Positions 42,235-55,900 of a stretch of DNA of 64,000 nt are shown here, piece after piece; position 1 is the first letter of the stretch, and every line of letters begins with the position of its first letter. Under the pieces are notes generated by a model. It searched no databases. It saw only the letters and a list, made by a program, of their open reading frames with translations, and had not been told where the DNA came from. A program made the translations under genes and the position numbers. The DNA comes from Bimuria novae-zelandiae CBS 107.79 (lineage: Eukaryota > Ascomycota > Dothideomycetes > Pleosporales > Didymosphaeriaceae): the NCBI GenBank assembly GCA_010015655.1, contig ML976716.1, forward strand, positions 391,935 through 455,934, in the 5' to 3' direction.

Positions 42235-43490
42235 CTAATGCTCGCTACCCTCCCACTTCGCGTACAAGCTCTCCGGCAGCATCTTCTTCCCGTCCAACTT
42301 GAGAAACACCAATTTGTCCGCCCCGCTCTCGTACTTCACCGTCGCCCTTCCGCCCTTCTCCTTTACGACATCGCGGATCTTCCCAACCAACGCCGCCAAC
42401 ATCCTCAGATCCTTCTGATTCTGCTCCTCCCACCTCTTAACCTTATCCGCCACCTCCTCTACCTCAGGGACCTCAAACACGCCTCTGGTATAATACGCAC
42501 GAACCAACTTCGGCGTCTGCGAAACCCACAGCTGCGACACCACATCCTCGAATCCCAGCGGTCTGTGTCTCACCCTCGTCTTAACCTCGAGTGTCGCCTC
42601 CAGCGGCACCGTCTGGCCCTCCTTCCGCACTAGGAGTTTAGACCCCTCGACCTTCTCCTCAGCCTTACTGTTCTCCGCAGACAGCGCCAGCCCACCCAGC
42701 ACGTTCGAGAGATCATCGACGTCCTTCGCTTCACCTTTGCCTTTGCCGCTGGCAGTGGCAGTGGCAGTGGAGGTGGGAGCCTCCTCCGGAGAGCGAACAA
42801 ACCCATCCGTCTCAAACCTAACCAAACACCGAGCGAACAAACCCATCCGTCTCAAACCTAACCCCCACCACCCTATGATGTCCCGTACTCGCCGCCACCA
42901 CTTCCCTCGTATACGACTTCTCAAACGCATGGCCAAACCCCCTCATCTCACTCGCTTTAATCCACTCCTCGACCGACCCTCGCTTCATCGCGCAGGAACA
43001 GCGCCGTCGTACCCTTCACTTCGACATCGAGCTTGAAATCCTCGCGTTTGCCGCCGACCCAGGGGGGATTGATGAGGCCGAGGAGTTTGCGGATGTTGTT
43101 CCGGTCGGTGACGATGTCGACGGTGTGGATGGAGAAGGAGGGATGGGCGAGGTAGAGGGCGCGGAAGAGCGGCTCGAGTGCGGAAGAGGGGTGTCGGGCG
43201 GCGTTTTGGTTGATGTATACGTGGCCGGTGTCTTTTGGCAACTTCTGGGGCCCGCTGGGGGGTGACCAGAGAGCGGGGCTGCCTGGGACGGCGATGGTGG
43301 GGTTCTCCTTGGGGGGTCGAGCCGGTTGTAGGACGCGAGGTGCTGGACGTCGGTGATGGAGGCGAAGGGTGGGGTGGGGAGGGCGTGGGGGTCTGCGCGC
43401 GAGAGGGTGGAGATGGGGGTGAAGGATATTGCTGTGGTGGGCTTGGGCTTGGGCTTGGGTTTGTAGTTGGGAGATAGGGTTGTGGTCGCA
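42235..43490 (-). pseudogene. Frameshifted gene of the fungal family often mislabelled 'geranylgeranyl pyrophosphate synthetase'
   Basis: Coding sense passes through different minus-strand frames. The N-terminal part (about 43,490-43,315) reads ISTLSRADPHALP and SITDVQHLASYNRL. A shift at a run of six C (about 43,310-43,315) leads to NPTIAVPGSPALW, GHVYINQNAARHPSSALEPL and HTVDIVTDRNNIRKLLGLI. After FLRDEA (about 42,980) a further shift gives SVEEWIKASEMRGFGHAFEK and STGHHRVVGVRFETDGFV. A 40-bp tandem duplication (42,791-42,862) shifts it again before RSPEEAPTS and the C-terminus ending AKWEGSEH at 42,235. The family is widespread in ascomycetes; despite its common label it lacks prenyltransferase DDxxD motifs. 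The start codon is uncertain. True decay and assembly error are both possible. Confidence 0.65.
42791..42862 (-). repeat. 40-bp tandem duplication inside the frameshifted gene
   Basis: The 32-bp sequence beginning gagcgaacaaacccatccgt occurs at 42,791 and again at 42,831 (period 40). Since 40 is not a multiple of three, the duplication changes the reading frame; both copies encode the same RFETDGFVRS peptide in different frames. Confidence 0.92.
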
Positions 43491-43591
43491 GGCTTGAAAG
43501 TTCTGGGTTGGGTATCAGCTTGGTTTATGTAGTGGATAGGTCTTTCGTGCAAACAGATAGATACAAACAGGCAGCTGCAGCCCTCTATCAC

Positions 43592-44780
43592 TTGCTATTT
43601 GCTTGAGCTCTGGCCTATTACCTCGCTTCTCTCTGTGTGGCAATTTCGTACAAGCGTATCTAATGTGCGGAATTATATTGCTTTCCGGTCACTTGATTTG
43701 GTAGCGAAAGATACTGTAACAGACAGTCCTCCACGCTGCTAGCTTTGGACTACCCTGCACGACAGATGTGGGCGGCTTTGAGCGAGTCAAATTCCGGCAA
43801 AGCGCTCCGCGATTGTGCTGCCAGGCTTTATAGATCGCTCGGACGACTGTCTTGCTCGGCGAACGGCTCCGTGGACTGTCTATATCAGATAGAGTCATAG
43901 CCGTGTGGTAAAAGCCTCCAATCCAGTAATAGAAACCACGCCTGGATTTTCTTCCAGCAGTGTTGGCGCAGTGAGGGAACCCAGCCAACAGTCCCCAATA
44001 GACTACAATGGTTGTTTACTACGGCACGAATACTCAATAGCCGCAATCAGCATCTAAGATCATATTCTGTCACAATACCGTCAGGCTACCAACCCGTCAG
44101 CGTCAGCCAATGCAGCACAGCACGTACAATAGCCTAAAGAATAAGTACAAAAGCCAAACCCGCATCCCATTCTCAATTATCCTACAGTATATGCACGACC
44201 CCCAGCATCGCAGGTACAACTGGAGACATTTCATCACCCTGTCGTCTATGCATTCCGGAACGTTTGACCACCGCAAAGCACCGAACAATGCTATTCTACA
44301 CGAAGTGCGCAAACCGACCTCGGGGGACCAACCAACCGACCAGCCCAAAACCAGCCCGCCCATTCATCATGAATGTATAAGTGTAGATGAACGAAAGAAA
44401 ACACAGGACCAACAAGCACAATAATATCCCCCACCGCATCCCGTTAAAAACGCCGTGCTTTTTCTCTTTCCGCCCACACACGCGAACCCAGATTAGACTC
44501 GCAAAAAGACCAAAGATTCCATGTTATGCAGAGTAACAGCCAGCCCGCTCAAGATTTGGCAAGACAGGTGCCTGTACACGTCGCAATGCAATAAGTGAGA
44601 AACCGTAACCCCGTACGCACGCAAATGCAGTGAGTAGACATTACTGGCTCAACACCCCCGGGGTAAAGGGGTCGGCCATTTCCATGTACCGTGATAGATG
44701 CTTCCAGCAGCACCCGCTGCTTCTAAGCCAGAGGTTGCGGACTCTGCTGCGCATTCGTGAAAAGAGCGCTGAAGATGCGC
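43592..44780. other. Intergenic, includes NOT1 3' region
   Basis: About 1.2 kb. No supported gene. The part next to 44,780 is the 3' UTR side of NOT1. Confidence 0.5.
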
Positions 44781-47700
44781 TCAACCTTCGGTCGTTAGAC
44801 TAGCGTGCAGCAATTCGAGGAGGAGGGAACGTACCTCTGGCGCCGCCTTGACGAACGGCAAGTCCCAGAAAGCGTAGGTGCGGTTTTTCAGGATCTCAAG
44901 GAGCGTGATGATCAATCCCCACGGATGCGGGCGGTGCACCAAAAGTCTCTCCATGAAAACCCGCGTAATAGTATGTTTGACGTCTTCGTAGTCAGTGGAG
45001 AAGAGATGAAGAAGCGCGCAGCTAAAATACTGCGTGTGCGAGTTCGGCCAGCGCAATTGGTTGGCGATGGCGCTGATGAAATGAAACCTGGCCTCTGGAC
45101 GCAGTTCCCTGGCGAGTTTTTCGATTAACTTTGCTGCGGGAGCTGAGCCATCGAAGATGGGCCCTTTCATGCCCTGTAGGGCGAGCGCGCTAGTCCCGAT
45201 GTAGAGCGTTATGGCATGGATCAAAGCTGGGTCAGCCGTCGTGACGTCCGCTTCAAAGCCAGCAGGCTTAGGCTCGCTGTAGTAAACAGCCTTGCAAAGT
45301 TGTTCAACGTCTTGAGCACTAGGTTCAGGAGATCGCAGGATGCCGTCCAGGAGATCCTTCACTTTGGCTTCATGGAGGGTTCTATCGAGGTCGGCGCGAA
45401 TAGTAGGTGCTTGGCGGCTGTCGTCAAGGCGATCCACCTTTATCCCGGTGGTGAATGGATCGGGCATCTCCAGGATGTTGGAAGGATATGCACTGACGAC
45501 TAGATTACGCAACTGAGTGCAATGCATCGGGATGCTGTTGCAGAACCGGAAGTGGTTTTCGGCAAGGAACTCGGGGTAATCATGATGGACGACAAGGAGC
45601 ACACGTAGGACACCTCGGTAGAAAGTTTGTGCCATGATAGTCTCCTGCTGGGGTCGGACGATTTGCCCTGTGAAGACCAGGAGTGCTTCCATGAGTCGTG
45701 CAAACAGCTCCCAGCCTTGTGAAGATTCGTCTTCTAGCATCGCTGGGACGAAGATCCGATGGGAGATCAGGGTCAACCACGAGAACGCGAAGCGCGGGAA
45801 ATATGTCGGCTGGAGTATTAGAAACGCCTTGGCAACGGCAAGGAACATGTCGGTACGGAACCCAGCAAAGAAGTGCTCCTTGGCGGCGTCATTGAGCTCG
45901 AATAGTAACGAAGAGAACAATCGGAAGAACACCTTCTGACAGAAAAGCTCATGGTCTCCGTGTGGCCCTGGCGTATCCCCACGACCAAGATAGTTGTTGA
46001 GAACAAGAATCACGACCAAGAGAATTTGGTCAAGGTACTTCGCTTTGCTCTCCTTAACTGCCCCGTTTTGCTCTCCTTGGTAGACTACCAGATCTACAAT
46101 GAGTCTGGCAAGCGCATCGACCTTAACAGTGGCAGTGTCTGGATTGCCATGGCCGTACGGGAGAGACTGCTCGTGTCCGTACGAAGCTACGGAGGCATCG
46201 ATGCAAGCTCGGAAAAATTCGATCGATTCCTTGGGGCTCTTGATGATCTGTTGCACGTGCAACTGGTAGATGAACGCGGTGATTGACTTCTTCGGAGTAT
46301 CGGGATGCTGAAGGTGGACCCACTCATCGAAAATGTACTCCAGCTGATCCTTCTGCCCGGTCGAGGGAGGGGTGGGCTCTTGCTCAGACACATCGATCCG
46401 CAGCTTTGTCAGCAGGGCTTTCCCTATTTCCAAGTTCGGGTCTTCCGCCAACCAATTCGTAAGGGCATCGATCGAGAGGGCAAAGTCAGCTCGAAGGGCA
46501 CTGGGATGCTCGTTGAGTAGAATCTCATCCATGAGGGATGAGAGCATCTCTAAAGCAGCAACGCGACGGTCCTGTATAGCCTTTGCGAGTATCCCATTGA
46601 GCTTGTGCATGTCCATCAGCCCAACCTCCATGAGAGCAATCATCACAGTAGCGTTGAGGATGCGATCGTCGTCATTTAGAGTCGCAAGCCACATCAGCAC
46701 CTGCCTAGATGTGGATACCGACATCTCACATAGGCTGCTCAAGAGGTGCCCCAACGTCTCGATTTCCAGTCGGCTGAGATTATCAGAAAACAGGTGGTTC
46801 GTGACTTGCCCAGCGATGCGGAAAGCCCATGCTTCCTTGTTGGGCCCTGCAAATGCAATGCTCGACAGGAGCTGCTCGAAAGTGTGATGAACCGGGTTCG
46901 TCGGCTGCAGATCGCTGATGCGCTCTTCTTGAGCTTCCTTGACTTGGCGCATCATGTCGCCAAGTAGGTCTTCGACACCGCGCCATCCGCGGTCCAGTGC
47001 CCCAGACTCCATAAATCCGTTGATCTGCTGCGTTGGCGGAGCATGGGACGTTTGCAGACCTTGAAGTCGAGACTGTTGACCCGACGGACGTGGCTCAACG
47101 GGAGCAGCAGCTGGTGTGGGCATATTTGTAACAGTGGCAAACTGGTCTTGCAGAACGTCCGGTAGTTGTCTACCGCTGTCCTGTGACACGTTGTTGGCGT
47201 GAGGGGCACCGCGGGACTGTCTGCCAAACTCTTCGTATATAGCAAGTTGCTCCCGATTGAGGCCTCCAGTAGTCTGCTTGTAGGGCTCCGGAATGTAGAA
47301 CGCCCATGGGCTGATTGCGGCATCCTTGAAGGGCTCATTGATGCGTTGCTGACGATACTCCTGGCGTGCCTGGATGGCATCTTGAATCTGTTGATCGATC
47401 TCCGTTCGCGACGACACTTCGGCGGCTTGCTCAACCGTGCTGCAGACAAGTTCCAAGTTGTCGTTAACAAACATGACGACGTGGCCTTCTGGGATAGCCT
47501 GCTCGGGTAATTCTCGCGCCATGACACGGATATTATTCTGGATGCTCATCCGCAAAGGTTCCTTGCAAGTGACGAGGGCCAAAGCACCAGATAATGACTT
47601 GACAACCGTGTAGGCGGCGTTGCGCAATTTCTCCTCGTCGGGTTCCAGAGCAAAGTCTTTACTAACGAGCTGAGATGTCGAAATTGCAGCAATGGTGACG

Positions 47701-50700
47701 GATCGTTCGACAACAGGGGCAATAATTTCCTGGATGGCCTGCTGTACAGCGGTTTCGAAGATCTTCTTGGCAGCGTTTTGGTGCGCAGCGCTGGCGTTTG
47801 AAGGAGGATACTGAAGCTGGGGGCGAAAGTCGGGCAAGGCAGCTGTGATAACGGCAGACGAGAATCGTTCGCTGGGCCCACGAGCGCGTTGGAGACCCAG
47901 TAAGCCACCCATGTCTCCAAAGGGCTCGAGACCATCGGGTGCTGGCATTTGACCCATGTACTCTTCCTCCACTTGGGGTCGCATGCGAATGCAGGTTGAG
48001 GGCTCAATATCCTTCGGGTCGATGTTCAGTCCTTTGCAAAGGACCTCGATTTCGAACTTTTGGTTAAGCTTCAGTTCAGCATGCTCATACAACTCTTTTA
48101 GCACGCTCAGTATTTCCATGAGCCACGGATTGGGAGGCTGAAAGATAACAGACTTGGCTGCTTGCGCAAGAACTTTGCAAGTAAATGGAATCACAAGCAG
48201 CAGGCGATCCGTGGCAAAGCCCTCAATCAGAAGGTCTTTGAACGAGATGTTACGGAATTTGATTGGCTGATTCCGCGCGATAGTGAGAGACCCAAGCCAG
48301 CCTCCAAGATTCTTGAGATGCCCACGCTCCGTGGTACCCAAAGACCCCTCACTGTTCAGCATGGCGATCACAATGACGTACGTTTCTCGCAAGACTTCGG
48401 CCCAAAGAACGCGGTCGTTGAACAGGTCCAGCATATCGAGGTACAGCTGCTGGAAATTGGGTTGCATCTTGGCACGCTCTTCGACGAGGTAGTTGGCAAA
48501 CCACTGGTGATGTCTATCTTCAACAGCTTGAGTGAGATCCCGCATCTTTTCGTGAAGGTTACGTTCGGAAACATTGTTCAGAACAAACAATACGCGGTCT
48601 TGAACTTCTTCGTCGGGTTCCTCGTACAGATCAGGTCGGAGTGGAGGGTCCACGTGGAGGCACGTGAATTTTGGTACTGCAGGTTCGGCCTGCAATTGCT
48701 CGTCCACGTGGTTACCGTTGGTCAGGCCCACCCCATTTTGGCCAGAACCATTGACCTCACCAATTTGCGATCGTACAACCTCTTCAGCCTTGGTGTAGAT
48801 TTCCGTGCCTTGAAGACCTGGTATATTGAGTAACTCTTCGCAGTAGTTTGGCCACTCGTGAAGGCGGGGCGAATAATGTATCAGAGCCTGAAGACCGAAT
48901 TTGTACATGGAGTCGTCCGGGCGGTAATCTTGAACGGCTTCCAGGACCATGGACAAGCCGACACGTAGGGCAAGCCTTGAAAGCAAGTTGTAGTTTATTA
49001 TACCACCAAACAGAACTGCAGTGGTCGCCAGAGCTTCTAGCGGGTACTCCCCAAAGCAGTTGTATTCGTCAAAAAGTCCATGAATCATGCAAGCGAACAG
49101 ATCTTGCTCGGCAGGATCTCGAGACTCCTTGTACTTCTTCAGAACCGTTATAATCTCTCGAACATCGCTCTCGCTGCTGTACATGTTCTTGAAATGCTCT
49201 TGCATCTTCTTGTCAGCTTCTTCAGGAAGTGCGTTCCCGTTCTGTCCATTCGCATCGATGATGTCGTCTACGCCTTCGCCGTAATTGATTAAGCGGGGAT
49301 AAGCCTGAATGCAGACTCGCTGTAGAGTCATGAGAACCTCGTCGGTAAGTCCGCAATCCGCCAGAAACCAAAGCATCGAATAGACGGTCTTGACTTGAAG
49401 TGGCAAGCTAGTTGCCATATGTCCATCATCGCGGGAACGCTGCATCTCCTCATTTGCTTTGAAGTCGAGAAAGCGCTGTAGGGCGTTACTGAACCCGGCA
49501 GGGGCTTGCTGCGACGTGTGCTGTAACCAGGGTTCGAGCTGAAAAAGTCCTTGGGCGTGTGCCTGTGCTGCTAGGTCCAAGGTGATCTCAGTATTACTGT
49601 GGATCAGCTGATCTAGCCAGCCATGCTCTTGTGCATGCTGGAGGACAAGAGTAAGGGACATCTTTTCGATGTTGTAGGCGTCATTGAAACGCTCGATAAG
49701 CCATTGCGGGTCCTGCTGCCAGAGCCCGTAGATGACAAACTCGTACTTGTCGAGTTGACGCCTGAAGTAGGGATCGAAAAGCTGCTTCAGGGCCTGCTCC
49801 TGCAATGCACCCCAGGGTTTGGGAACTGCGGCTGCGGCGACAAGGAATTCGGCTGTGTGGGGATTGATCACAGTATTCGGAATTTGCAGCATTTGCGCGT
49901 CGGCGTACGATTCTGCTGACCGAAAGATCATGCTGAAGAGTGCCCTCGTAGCATCTAGGGACACGTACGGATGCTTGACTGCTTGCTTCGCGAACTCTTT
50001 GACGACGGGAGATGCATTTTCGAACATCTCCAACGAATAAGACTGTCGAAGTCGCGGGATCTGGGTCACGTCTAGCTCCTCCGCAGTGCATTCGAGGAAG
50101 CGAGTGAGGAAGCTCAGCTGTGTGACTTCCTTTTGCCAGACACCTCCCCACAGCAACTGGATGTCGAAAGCCTCCGATTCTTGCGCAACCGGTAAAAGAG
50201 CGTGGTATATGGACAAAAACTGCGCTTTGGACACGCGCAGAGTGTCACGATCGAAGGCGTGGACCACCTCCTGCCACTCTATTCTCTGACCGGTCCGATG
50301 TTCCCGCAGTGCTGCAACAAAGTTTTTTGCGTTGTACCCTGAGGAGACAGACATGAACACCAGCACATTTGCGACTTGCTGGTAGCTGATGTCGCGCGCC
50401 TCCGCGGCAGCAAGGGTCTCTTTGCACGATTCGACCGATTCGGTGGCGCGGGGGCCGGCGCGTTGAACCAGTTTGACGAGCGGATTCTGCGAGGCATTGG
50501 ACAGCTCCACGAGCTGCAGTGCGGCCTCGACCTCTACGGGCATCCCGCGCGCCCCCAAGTGCTGGTATCGATAGCTCAGGGCTGCAATGAGTTTGCTTGT
50601 GGAGTCTTCAGTCCAATCCGATGGCGGGGCTTGGAGTATTCGGGTGACGAGTGCTGCGAGGTACGTGGGCGAATCGGGAAGCTGCGACGGGTCGGGTTGC

Positions 50701-51730
50701 GCGATGGTCAAGACAAGCTCGTCGGTTATCGCGCCAAGAACGGTGTCGGCTGTAGAGCAGTTAGCACTGTTTGCGCGCATGCAAGAGCAAGAACCAACCT
50801 CGCGCCTTGAGTTCAGAGTTACTGCCAAGCTTGCACGCCGCAGCCAGCATAGCCTGGGAAAACACATCGAGTTGAAAGTGAGCAACGAACGTGGCGAGGT
50901 CGAAGTCGCGGAACAGATCGCCTTCGGGGGAGTGGAGCGCTTCTGCAATCTTGAGGGCCTGGTCGGGGTCGGTCCGTAGCTTCTGCACCTCTGTTACCAA
51001 TATCTGGTAGTTGCCGTTCGCCTCTGTGCTTCGACCGCCGCCCATGAAGATGTACACGGCATTATCTCGCAACAGACGGCGGAAGTATTTCGAGAACACC
51101 TCCATGCCGTTGGAGTCGACCAGCTGTGCGGCGTCAGTATGGGGGCGTGCGGAAGGAGCCACAGGTACGTACCTTCCGTATCTGCTCGACCTGTGTCTCC
51201 CACTTGGCGCGGTCCTTTTCGTCCTTTACCGGACCAAACTGACTCAGTAGTAGGAATACCTGTGCGATGACAATGCGCGAGAGGTTCTGGTTGTGCGCTG
51301 ATGTACCGGCGGGGTTGGTTGACGTGCTTGGTGAGCCCACGGTGCTGGAGGTCGAAAGCGATGGCGAGGCGCGCACAAGCCGGGGGGGCCCTCCGCCGCT
51401 GCTCGATGCACCACCTGACGCGGCGGCGGCGGAGGCAAGTTGCGAAGGCTGCTGCGACGTTATTGTCCTGGCTCGGAAGGACAGCAGCTGGCCGGCCGGG
51501 GGCTGCTGTCCGGTGTGCGAAGGCGAAAAGGACGACGAGGACGACGACGCCCGCGACGCAGACGCAGGCAGCGATGGAAAGCTCGACGTCGCCGGAGAGT
51601 TGGCCGGGCGCGAGGCGCTGGGCGAGGGGGTGTTGCGATGCTGCTCGTAGTTGATTGCGGTGGAGATTGGGGTCAGGCGTGCGCTCTGGTGGTGTCTCGG
51701 AGGGCCCCAGGGCGTTTGGTTGCTGCTCAT
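44781..51730 (-). CDS. NOT1: CCR4-NOT complex scaffold subunit NOT1
   Basis: Three exons, 51,730-51,173, 51,123-50,799 and 50,749-44,781, give 2283 aa, normal for the family. Both introns are 49 bp with GT..AG ends. The N-terminus is Ser/Pro-rich and disordered, then LSRIVIAQVFLLLSQFG begins the helical-repeat scaffold. A MIF4G-like CAF1-docking region lies near aa 1030-1110 (WFANYLVEERAKMQPNFQQL). The DUF3819 (CNOT9-binding) region lies at about aa 1285-1430 (AVQQAIQEIIAPVVERSVTI, SLSGALALVTCKEPL). The NOT1 C-terminal domain (about aa 1780-2260) ends HPWGLIITLLEILKNRTYAF. NOT1 holds together the deadenylases and NOT modules that shorten mRNA poly(A) tails in the cytoplasm and affects transcription. 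Divergent from the F-BAR gene across 1.2 kb. Confidence 0.95.
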
Positions 51731-52972
51731 CTAGATGGCGTTTCCATGAGCAGCGCGTGGCGGCGAGGAAGGGGATGGGTGGAGGTGCGGTGATGTTGGA
51801 TATGTCTGGGTGAGTCGCGCATGTCCCGCCAGAGCAGCCGAACGAAGCTTGGCGGCTAGCTGCCTCAGGTTGGATAAACTGACACGGGTGTTGTCCTATA
51901 CCTTGGCAATGGATATGAAATTCCCCCACGATGCTTTGAAGCCAACTATGACAGTTCTCACATTTTTTCTTCCTTGGAGTCTGTCCAAAAGCGTATGTAG
52001 GTACGTACGCGATGCAGTGCGGTTGTGCCTCTTCAGTAGGCGACTGCTCCGGAGACGAGCCTGCTCCGAACGAACAACCCCAGTGCCGCTGTTGTGTGTT
52101 CAGGCACAGCTTTTAGATACGACACTCATCTGTATTGATACCCATTTTATGTGAAAGTGCTCAGAAATCTGCCTTTTTCATTGCTTACAAGAGCACTTAG
52201 ACCAGCTCTTCTGCGGATGTCCATAGCCCATTGGCTGCACGGCAGCTGAGGCAGGCGTTTCCTATAGGTAATCGCTAGAATCTAGGGAAGTCAAGTTACA
52301 TCAGGACACTCAAAAAATGATCAGATTGCATTCGTCCTCACTCAGCGCGAACTGCCAGCCTCTGGGACCGCAGCCGTTACTCTGTGGCCGATCGAAGACG
52401 CCTGCCAGAAGCGATGCCTCTACCCCAACTCTATCAGCTGCTAATGCCTACTGGCGATTGTCCCCCAACATAGCATCGAGACGAAACTCTATTATGCGTC
52501 CAGTCTGCGGCTAACTACAAATACCCCTCTTCGAGAAGGCCAGGCCACAGGCATCCGTATCACCCTTAGGTTCGAAAGGAACAAGGCCGAACCTAATTAC
52601 CCGCTCTATAAACAGGCAGACTCGAGGAACACGCGATAGCTACGGCTAACGGCGCGAAGATGATGACTGTGGCGTTCCGGGGCTCCAGCTGAGGTGAGCT
52701 GGCGGGTGGGCGACGCGCTGTCTTTCGTGTTGCTCGGACGACAGCACTAGTAAACACGGCCCTCCACAGTGTACATCCCGCATCGCTATCCCTGCCCCGC
52801 CGCCTGCACAGCTCCCCCAGCTCGCAACGCTGTCCTACATAGTATCAGCTGTTAGGCATATATTTTACACCCACACTGTTGCTGCCCTGTGCTGCTTCTG
52901 CACTGCAGCTATTATCTTTCCACTCACTCCGCGCGCCACTTCGGTGCCTTCAGTCGCTATAAACAAGGCGCT
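51731..52972. promoter_or_regulatory. Divergent intergenic region between NOT1 and the F-BAR gene
   Basis: 1.24 kb containing the promoters and 5' UTRs of both genes. C/T-rich runs precede the F-BAR ATG (about 52,890-52,960), as is common before fungal start codons. No ORF here has family character. Confidence 0.5.
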
Positions 52973-55900
52973 ATGCCCGCGCTCGCGGCGGCAGAGCCGC
53001 CCTCAGTCACGCTCTCGTGTACGCTCCAGCTTAGATACGCCGAAGTAGTAGCACGCCGCTAACATGTGCAGTTGCCAACAACTTCTGGGGCAAAGATGAC
53101 GCGGGCGTCTCTCCCATGCTCGAGCGCATGCACAATGCCAAAGTCACCTCGGACGAGCTGAAGTCGTTCTACGCGTCACGGGCCGCCATCGAAGAAGAAT
53201 ACTCGCGCAAGCTGCTCAACCTCGCACGGAAACCGCTCGGGTCGTCCGAGGCGGGCACCCTGCGCCTGTCGTTCGACGTGATCCGGGCCGAGGTGGAGTC
53301 GATGGGCAAGGCACACCAGAGCGTCGCGCAGCAGATGAAGACGGAGCTGGAAGAGCCACTCCAGGCCTTCGCTGGGGGCATGAAGGAGCGACGGAAGATT
53401 GTGCAGAACGGGATTGAGAAGCTGCTCAAGATGAAGATGCAACAGACGGCCGCTGTGAACAAGGCACGCGACCGCTACGAAAACGATTGTCTCAAGATCA
53501 AGGGCTTCCTTGCACAAGCACACATGGTCATGGGCCAGGAAGAGCGAAAGAACAAGGCGAAGCTGGAGAAGACACAGATTCAGCTTTCGGATACGGAGCG
53601 AGATTACGAGGCTGCCGTCAAGATCCTTGAGGAGACCACCGGCCGGTGGAACAGGGACTGGAAGGCTGCTTGCGATGTGAGGAGTGCGTGTATATGCCTA
53701 CGAGCGCGAAGCTAACGAGATGCAGAAATTCCAAGACCTCGAAGAGGAGCGGATCGACTACACCAAGAGCAGTCTCTGGAACTTCGCCAACATCGCCTCC
53801 ACCGTCTGTGTCAGTGACGACGCCGCGTGCGAGAAGATTAGGCTTTCGCTCGAGGACTGCGATGTGGAGAAGGACATTACGGGCTTCATCAAAGACAGTG
53901 GAACGGGTCAGGAAATACCCGATCCTCCCAAATTCATTAATTTTGCACGAGGTGATGCCGACACAGCCTCGCAAACCTCGGAGGACGAGAACTTCTCTGT
54001 AGCTCAGTTTGCAAGGACTATGAACCCTGCATATCGAGCATCTTCACCACAACCTTCTGTCTTTGAGTCACATCATGATCCGAACAACCCACTCGCTCGC
54101 GAAATGGGTCTTGGAAAGGACACCAAGCCGATACTACAGGATCAGATCAACGTGGAAGCACAACAGCAGGCGCAATTTGTTCGCCCAACTCCTACATCAA
54201 GAGCTTCTCATCATTCCACACATTCATCTCGAGCACCGCAGCCAGACCCTCGTTTGATCCATGCCCAGCAACAGGCGCATCAGCATTACCAACAGAGCAA
54301 GGTTCCCCATAACGACTATCCACAGGATGGTATGACTCAATTTTGTCGCATCGACCCAACACCGGAGCAAAGCAGCATTCCTAGTCCGGTTCGGCCGGCC
54401 AGCAGAGACTCCCTGAGCGACTACTCTAATTCAAACTCATTCTCGAGCATCGAGCCTCCCAGTGGATCTGCATCCCCTGGGAAACCATTGTCCATGTCAC
54501 CGCAACCACAGGCTCCGGAAGAGATGTCGGTGCAGCAGAAGAAGGGCTTTTTCCAGAAGAGTCCTTTTGCGCGCAGGAAGAGCAAGCCCGACGTCCAGCC
54601 TCCGCCTTCGATCACGTCGAGCAGCCGAAACACATGGGTACCTGCATCAAGGCCTGCCAACAATGAAAATGCCAGCCCTACACGGCAATATGGGGGAAGC
54701 CGAGGAACCATCCCGAAAGACGTTCCCACGCCGAGTCCCGAGCCTGTAGATCCCAGAGCAAACTTCCAGCTCAACATTGGCAACAATGTCTTTGACGTGG
54801 CATCTCCAGATAAGAAGGTGGAACAACCGTCAGCAGAGCCGCAGGAGGAGTTGGACCCTATTGCTCAGGCTTTGGCGGAGCTCAAGGGTGTCACTAAGCA
54901 GACTTCGCTACGTGTGTCCGCGGATCGCTATCACGGCCTTGCCACACCACAACCACCTGCAACACCTGCCATAGGAGCCAACGCTCCCGGAGGCGCGCCC
55001 CCACCTCTCACAAACGCTAATCGCACCGCTGCCAAACGGGGCACTCCTCCACCGTCATACGACACACCTCAAATGTCTCGTCTTGGCGCTCCAAAGCCGG
55101 CACATACCGCCCGCCAGATGCAAAAAACAACAGAGATGTACGTCCAACAGAAAGCCTCCGTTTTCAACACCGGCTCTTCGTCTCGCCCTCCCACTCGCGG
55201 TACTGTTGCGCAAGAAGCCCCCCGTGCGGCTTCTCCCGCCCCTCGCGCTGCAAGCCCTCAGCCCAGCATGTACCGCGGTCAGCCGCAACAACCACCAGCC
55301 TCTCCCGCAGCCTACCGTTCAGCATCGCCGAATCCCTACGCGGGTGGCCGTCCAAGAGCGCAAACCGCGTCCCAGGCCCAAGCTCCCAATCCCTACGGTA
55401 CACCCACGGGACGGGGCTCGTACTCGCGCCAAGGGGGTGGTGGTTCCCCGGGCATGCCACGCGCGGCCTCACCGCAACCGCCTCAACCAAGTTACGCACA
55501 GAGCCAGAGCCGTCCAGGGTCCCGCGCTGCACCCGCACAATCGTCTCCTCAGCCCGCTTATGCCAATCCACGGCCGCAGTCGCGTGCAGCGCCCAGTTCC
55601 CGCGCTGTGAGTCCGCAACCACAGTTCCGTCAATCGTATGATCGCCCGCCTAGCTCGCGCGGCAGCGATATGGCGAATGCGATGGCGGTGCAACTCGCGC
55701 CTGGGCCGGGCAGCGAGCGCGGCGATGGGAGCGTGTACGGTGGATCGGTTCGTGGGAGGAACGGAGGAGGACAGAGACCGCAGAGCTCGTATTATGGAGG
55801 TGGAGGTGAGGGACTACGACACAGTCCGAGCCAGATGAGTAGTCGTGTGCGCAGCAAGTCTGTTGCAGAACCTAGACAGTACACGCGCGATGGGAGGATG

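Noticed and set aside
42235..43490. Possible terpenoid biosynthesis gene because of the customary 'geranylgeranyl pyrophosphate synthetase' label
   Set aside because: No DDxxD-type motifs or prenyltransferase helices are visible and no terpene cyclase or P450 lies nearby; the label in databases appears to be a propagated misannotation.
50994..51929. 311-codon ORF overlapping the NOT1 5' end
   Set aside because: It is an alternative frame of NOT1 exons 1-2; the conserved NOT1 sequence is in the other frame with two 49-bp introns.
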